A DNA stretch of 40,663 nt, taken from the NCBI GenBank assembly GCA_017433295.1, contig JAFRHL010000056.1:1-40663 (forward strand), written 5' to 3'. The position numbers and the translations under genes were made by a program. The notes under the pieces were generated by a model. It had not been told where the DNA came from. It saw only the letters and a program-made list of their open reading frames with translations, and searched no databases. The DNA is from Eubacterium sp. GTDB lineage: Bacteria > Bacillota > Clostridia > Lachnospirales > Lachnospiraceae. Of the stretch, positions 37,202-40,663 are shown one piece after another; position 1 is the stretch's first letter; every line of letters starts with the position of its first letter.

Positions 37202-39334
37202 TTATAAAATGTCGTTAATATCAGATTTTAATACATCTGCTTTTGGTCCGTAAATTGCCTGAATACCATTATCTTTTTTCACAAGACCCATGGCACCTTC
37301 TTTTTTCCAGGCATCAAGTTCTGCCACTTTGGCAACATCCTTTACAGTGACACGAAGTCTGGTCATACAGGCATCCACAAGCTCGATATTTTCTCTGCCA
37401 CCAAGCAAAGCAATAATCTTCTCTGCTTTTTCATTTCCTGTGCCATTTCCACCTTTGGAAGAAGCCTCTTCTTCCTGATAGTTACCAAGACGACCTGGTG
37501 TTGCATAGCCAAATTTTCCAATCATAAAATATGCAACAAGATACCCAATTGCAAAGAATGCAAGAACACAAATCAGGAAGTTTATGATATCTCCACCAAG
37601 TCCGGCTTTTAAGGACATTGGAATACGAGTGATAAATTCAAGGTTGCCGAAAGAATGTAATCTAAGATGGATCACACCTGCCATAGCAAAGGCACATCCT
37701 TGTAAAATAGCATAGATAATATACAAAGGCAACGCCGCGAACATAAACATAAATTCGCCTGGCTCTGTTACACCAGTAAGGAAAATTGCTGCAACAATAG
37801 AGATAAACATCGATTTGTACTGAGGTTTTCTCTCTGGTTCTACTCTACGATACATGGCAAGGCAAACACCCATTAATAAACCAGTTGCACCAATCATCTG
37901 TCCAACTTTAAAACGTGCAGGTGTTACTGTTGTAAGAAGCTGCTGATAACCTGCCATATCTCCGGCACCTTTTAAGTTAATAAGGTCTGTTACCCATGCA
38001 AGCCACAGCGGATCCTGTCCGAATACCTGTGTTCCTGCATTGGCTCCTGTTAAGATTGTGTATGTTCCACCGAAGGAAGTATAATTCATAGGAATCGTTA
38101 ACATGTGGTGAAGGCCAAATGGTAACAAGAGACGTTCCAATGTACCATAAATAAATGGTGCAAGGATTGGAGAGGTATCGGAAGAATTCGCAATCCAGAT
38201 ACCAAAACTATTGATTCCAGTTTGAACAACTGGCCAAATTACACTTAATACAAGAGCAGTGATTGTGGAATACACGATAACTACCAGTGGTACAAAACGT
38301 TTTCCATTAAAGAAAGATAATGCATCTGGAAGTTTACGGAAATTGTAATATTTGTTATATGCGTTAGCACCAACAAAACCAGCGATAATACCAACAAATA
38401 CACCCATGTTAAGAGCTGGCTTATTTAAAATCGTTACAAAATAATCTGCAACAAGAATCTTCTGTCCGAATAAAGTATGCGTAATAGCTGCAGGATCTGC
38501 CATCATATCTGCTGTTACACCAAGAACAGTACCTGTAATAACATTGATCAGACAGAATGAGATTACTGCGGCAAATGCACCGCCTGCACGTTCTTTTGCC
38601 CAGGAGCCACCGATGGCCGCTGCAAAAAGAATATGGAGATTGTTAATGATCGCCCAACCAATCTCTGCAATAGTGGTTCCAACGGTATTTACCATAGCGA
38701 TGTCCCCACCAACAATATTGATCAGATTACCAACACTAATCATAAGTCCCGCTGCTGGCATAACTGCGATAACAGTCATAAGAACTTTTCCAAGTTTCTG
38801 AAGGAAATCAAAATTAATAGCAAATTTCTTTTTGGATTTTGTTTCTTCTTTTTTCTCCTCTTTCTTCTCTTTTACATCTGCACCTTTTGTGCTCATAATA
38901 ACAGATTTTGCTTTCACATCACCATAGATGATATCCATTTCAGCAACATCTGCACCGCCACAAATTACAACAGGTGTTGTAGTTTCAATTCCTTTTTCTA
39001 TTAAGAATGTAAGATCCACTTCACATACCAGATCCCCAGCTTTTACTTTATCCCCCTCTTTTACATGAGCGGTAAAGCCTTCACCATTTAAAGCTACGGT
39101 TTCCAAACCAAAGTGTACAATCATCTCTACTCCATCATCGGAAATAAAGCTGTATGCATGGAGAGAATCCATTACATTGGTAACAGTTCCATCAATGGGA
39201 CTATAGATTTTTCCATCTTTTGGAATAATTGCTACACCATCTCCCAACATTTTTTGGGAAAAGACAGGATCTGGAACCTGATCAATTGGAATGACTTTTC
39301 CTTCAACCGGTGCCAACAGTTTAAACTTTTTCAT
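37202..39334 (-). CDS. malT: Maltose/glucose-type PTS transporter, IIA-IIC-IIB
   Basis: 710 aa from ATG 39334 with AGAGGAGGAAAAAA upstream; the frame stays open 33 codons further. Residues ~1-150 are the IIA(Glc) domain with the phosphorylated His in MIVHFGLETV (~74). A Lys/Glu linker (~155-175) leads to the IIC domain (~185-600) with about ten membrane helices (GKVLMTVIAVMPAAGLMISV; PFGLHHMLTIPMN; GVTEPGEFMFMFAALPL). The C-terminal IIB (~635-710) has the phospho-Cys in VDACMTRLRV (~654). It takes up and phosphorylates maltose, and perhaps glucose. First gene of the minus-strand maltose operon. Confidence 0.88.
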   Translation of the reverse strand: MKKFKLLAPVEGKVIPIDQVPDPVFSQKMLGDGVAIIPKDGKIYSPIDGTVTNVMDSLHAYSFISDDGVEMIVHFGLETVALNGEGFTAHVKEGDKVKAGDLVCEVDLTFLIEKGIETTTPVVICGGADVAEMDIIYGDVKAKSVIMSTKGADVKEKKEEKKEETKSKKKFAINFDFLQKLGKVLMTVIAVMPAAGLMISVGNLINIVGGDIAMVNTVGTTIAEIGWAIINNLHILFAAAIGGSWAKERAGGAFAAVISFCLINVITGTVLGVTADMMADPAAITHTLFGQKILVADYFVTILNKPALNMGVFVGIIAGFVGANAYNKYYNFRKLPDALSFFNGKRFVPLVVIVYSTITALVLSVIWPVVQTGINSFGIWIANSSDTSPILAPFIYGTLERLLLPFGLHHMLTIPMNYTSFGGTYTILTGANAGTQVFGQDPLWLAWVTDLINLKGAGDMAGYQQLLTTVTPARFKVGQMIGATGLLMGVCLAMYRRVEPERKPQYKSMFISIVAAIFLTGVTEPGEFMFMFAALPLYIIYAILQGCAFAMAGVIHLRLHSFGNLEFITRIPMSLKAGLGGDIINFLICVLAFFAIGYLVAYFMIGKFGYATPGRLGNYQEEEASSKGGNGTGNEKAEKIIALLGGRENIELVDACMTRLRVTVKDVAKVAELDAWKKEGAMGLVKKDNGIQAIYGPKADVLKSDINDIL

Positions 39335-39375
39335 TTTTTTCCTCCTCTTCAATGTGCAACTCTTTATTTTATTTG

Positions 39376-39389
39376 TGCAATTAGTTGCA
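39376..39389. promoter_or_regulatory. Operator-like site downstream of the malT promoter
   Basis: TGCAA-TTAG-TTGCA, a perfect 5-bp-arm dyad. Further TTGCAC/TGCAA half-sites lie at about 39354, 39394, 39473 and 39518, consistent with several binding sites for the LacI-type regulator. Confidence 0.5.
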
Positions 39390-39412
39390 TAATATTGCAC
39401 TGTTCTGCATAA

Positions 39413-39441
39413 AATATATCTCAAACAAATCAATTTTTCAA
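39413..39441 (-). promoter_or_regulatory. malT operon promoter
   Basis: On minus: TTGAAA (39441-39436), 17-bp spacer, TATATT (39418-39413), about 80 nt upstream of ATG 39334. The operator-like dyad at 39376-39389 lies just downstream, in a roadblock position. Confidence 0.6.
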
Positions 39442-39546
39442 TAGATATTTCTTATAAATTATCTTTTCTACCTATTGCACAAATCTATCCATTCAATTTT
39501 ATGCAACTTTTTGCGTTTTTATTGCACAACTTATATCGGTATCACG

Positions 39547-39560
39547 CGCAAATATTTGCG
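39547..39560. promoter_or_regulatory. Palindromic operator near the malR promoter
   Basis: CGCAAATATTTGCG, a perfect 14-bp palindrome with the central symmetry usual for LacI-family operators, 8 bp upstream of the -35 of the regulator's own promoter. It suggests autoregulation. Confidence 0.6.
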
Positions 39561-39567
39561 TATATTA

Positions 39568-39596
39568 TTGACTTTCTATTTACTCTATCCTATAAT
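39568..39596 (+). promoter_or_regulatory. malR promoter
   Basis: TTGACT (39568-39573), 17-bp spacer, TATAAT (39591-39596), 38 nt upstream of ATG 39635. AGGAG is at about 39620-39624. Confidence 0.8.
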
Positions 39597-39634
39597 AAAA
39601 ATAGAATATTATAATTTTAGGAGAATTTATATAC

Positions 39635-40654
39635 ATGGGAGTTACAATAAAAGAAGTTGCAAAATTAGCAGGAGTTTCCACTTCTACTGTATCACGTACC
39701 TGCTCTGATCATCCATCGATCAGTGCGCAAACAAAAGAAAAAGTACGCAATGCGATGAAGCAGCTGGGATATGAACCGAATAATTCAAATTTAACAATCC
39801 AAAATAGCAGAAGCATTGGAATCATCCTCCCTGTTTCCGAATTCGATACCTATGAGAATCCCTTTTTTCTGGAAACCATGAAAGGCATTACACTCTTCTG
39901 CAATCAAAAGCACTATTCGACCACATTAATTACTGGTTCCAGCAATGAAGAGATCATCGATACGATACAGTATCTTTCCAAAGATCATCATTTAGATGGT
40001 GTTGTATTACTTTATTCAAAAAAAGACGATCCTGTTATTGATTATTTAGAAAAAGAAAGCATTCCTTTTGTTCTTGTAGGAAAGACAGATCGATCCATCC
40101 ATGACACCATCTATGTAGATAACGATAATATCCTTGCTGGGAAAGATGCAACAAAATATCTTTTGGATCTGGGGCATACACGAATCGGATATCTGGGAAG
40201 TCTCTCTGTCCGTATCTATTCTGCAGATCGAAAGTCTGGATATATTCTGGCACTTACCGAAGCTGGCATTCCTTACGATCCTGCCATGTGTATCGAGCTT
40301 CCTTCCATTCCAAAAGAAGGTGCTGACGAATTAACAGAATTTTTATCCTCTGAAAACAGACCTACTGCCCTTGTAGTTAGTGACGATATCATTGCAATGG
40401 TCATAGAAAAAACAGCTTATGAATTAGGTCTTCGCATTCCAGAAGATTTATCCATCGTATCCTTTAATAACTCACTTTTTGCCAAACTCAGTACGCCTCA
40501 GCTTACATCCATCGATGTAAATAACAGGCAGCTGGGCATTGAAGCAGCATCTCAGATGATCAATCATATTGAGAATCCGGGACTTCTCGCCACAAAAATC
40601 ATCGTTCCTTATTATCTTGTGGAACGCCAAAGTTGCTGCCCGCCAAAACAATAA
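39635..40654 (+). CDS. malR: LacI family transcriptional regulator (MalR-like)
   Basis: 339 aa. LacI helix-turn-helix VTIKEVAKLAGVSTSTVSRT at 3-22, hinge region around 45-60, then the periplasmic-binding-protein-like sugar domain (SIGIILPVSEFD; GVVLLYSKKDD; VDNDNILAGKDATKYLLDLG; RIGYLGSL; DLSIVSFNNS). It diverges from the malT operon, so its likely ligand is maltose or a phosphorylated derivative, and its sites are the TTGCA-type dyads between the genes. Complete; it ends 9 nt before the window edge. The name MalR is by context. Confidence 0.85.
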   Translation: MGVTIKEVAKLAGVSTSTVSRTCSDHPSISAQTKEKVRNAMKQLGYEPNNSNLTIQNSRSIGIILPVSEFDTYENPFFLETMKGITLFCNQKHYSTTLITGSSNEEIIDTIQYLSKDHHLDGVVLLYSKKDDPVIDYLEKESIPFVLVGKTDRSIHDTIYVDNDNILAGKDATKYLLDLGHTRIGYLGSLSVRIYSADRKSGYILALTEAGIPYDPAMCIELPSIPKEGADELTEFLSSENRPTALVVSDDIIAMVIEKTAYELGLRIPEDLSIVSFNNSLFAKLSTPQLTSIDVNNRQLGIEAASQMINHIENPGLLATKIIVPYYLVERQSCCPPKQ

Positions 40655-40663
40655 TGCAATATA

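Noticed and set aside
1-40663. tRNA, rRNA or riboswitch genes
   Set aside because: I looked for tRNA-like CCA ends with the TTCGA core, rRNA stretches and common riboswitch cores and saw none I could support.

Overview
The window looks like chromosome from an anaerobic gut-type Firmicute, probably Lachnospiraceae or a close Clostridia relative. This rests on the Gram-positive ribosome-binding sites, a type IV secretion set of the Tn1549/PrgI kind, a VaFE/SpaA sortase-anchored adhesin, and a malR-malT-mapP-malQ-glgB' maltose locus. I cannot name a species. Three layers are visible: a cassette of small modifying enzymes at the left (1-2881), a GC-richer block of conjugative-element genes (about 3141-31740), and a right side of cargo, recombinase debris and AT-rich host maltose genes (31833-40663).

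Left cassette, all on minus, tightly spaced: a Vat-type hexapeptide acetyltransferase, a P-loop kinase-like protein, a TIGR04076 protein, a GNAT acetyltransferase and a cysteine-rich DUF2703 protein. They look like one detoxification or resistance operon.

Conjugative element, almost all on minus. Reading in the direction of transcription from about 31.7 kb down to 3.1 kb: a structured leader with several hairpins and a possible leader peptide; two small basic proteins; a RepA_N-type initiator; SSB; a DUF5688 protein; a 57-aa protein; a coiled-coil protein; then the mating channel (small membrane protein, VirB2-like, VirB6-like, PrgI, VirB4, a three-domain CHAP/cell-wall hydrolase, and a bitopic membrane protein that may be VirB8-like). 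Next comes a plus-strand RelE/ParE toxin-antitoxin pair. It abuts a non-coding stretch with nested inverted repeats (candidate oriT) and nine 21-bp-spaced dyads. Then follow the relaxosome genes (ribbon-helix-helix-like protein, coiled-coil protein, MobC, MobP-type relaxase, coiled-coil protein), a 2262-residue sortase-anchored adhesin, a frameshifted DUF1016/YhcG nuclease, a RadC-ArdC-metallopeptidase fusion, a coiled-coil protein, a 48-aa glycyl-radical mini-protein resembling the NrdD C-terminus, a small secreted repeat peptide, and a PcfB-like (DUF3801) protein. No VirD4/TcpA coupling ATPase and no intact integrase or recombinase is in the window. Either they lie further left or the element has lost them.

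Right side: a plus-strand cargo set (MBL-fold hydrolase, YciI-like protein, fragment of a large serine recombinase, MerR/TipAS regulator, small ORF). It meets a scar in which the first ~110 codons of glgB are joined to a fragment of a bacterial Ig-like domain. Upstream of the broken glgB, the maltose operon reads malQ, mapP (maltose 6'-phosphate phosphatase family) and malT (PTS IIA-IIC-IIB). A LacI-family malR-like gene diverges from it across a 300-bp control region with two good promoters and several TTGCA/TGCAA operator-like sites. Functionally, maltose enters by PTS as maltose 6'-phosphate, is dephosphorylated by MapP, and is processed by MalQ; the glycogen-branching step encoded here is broken.
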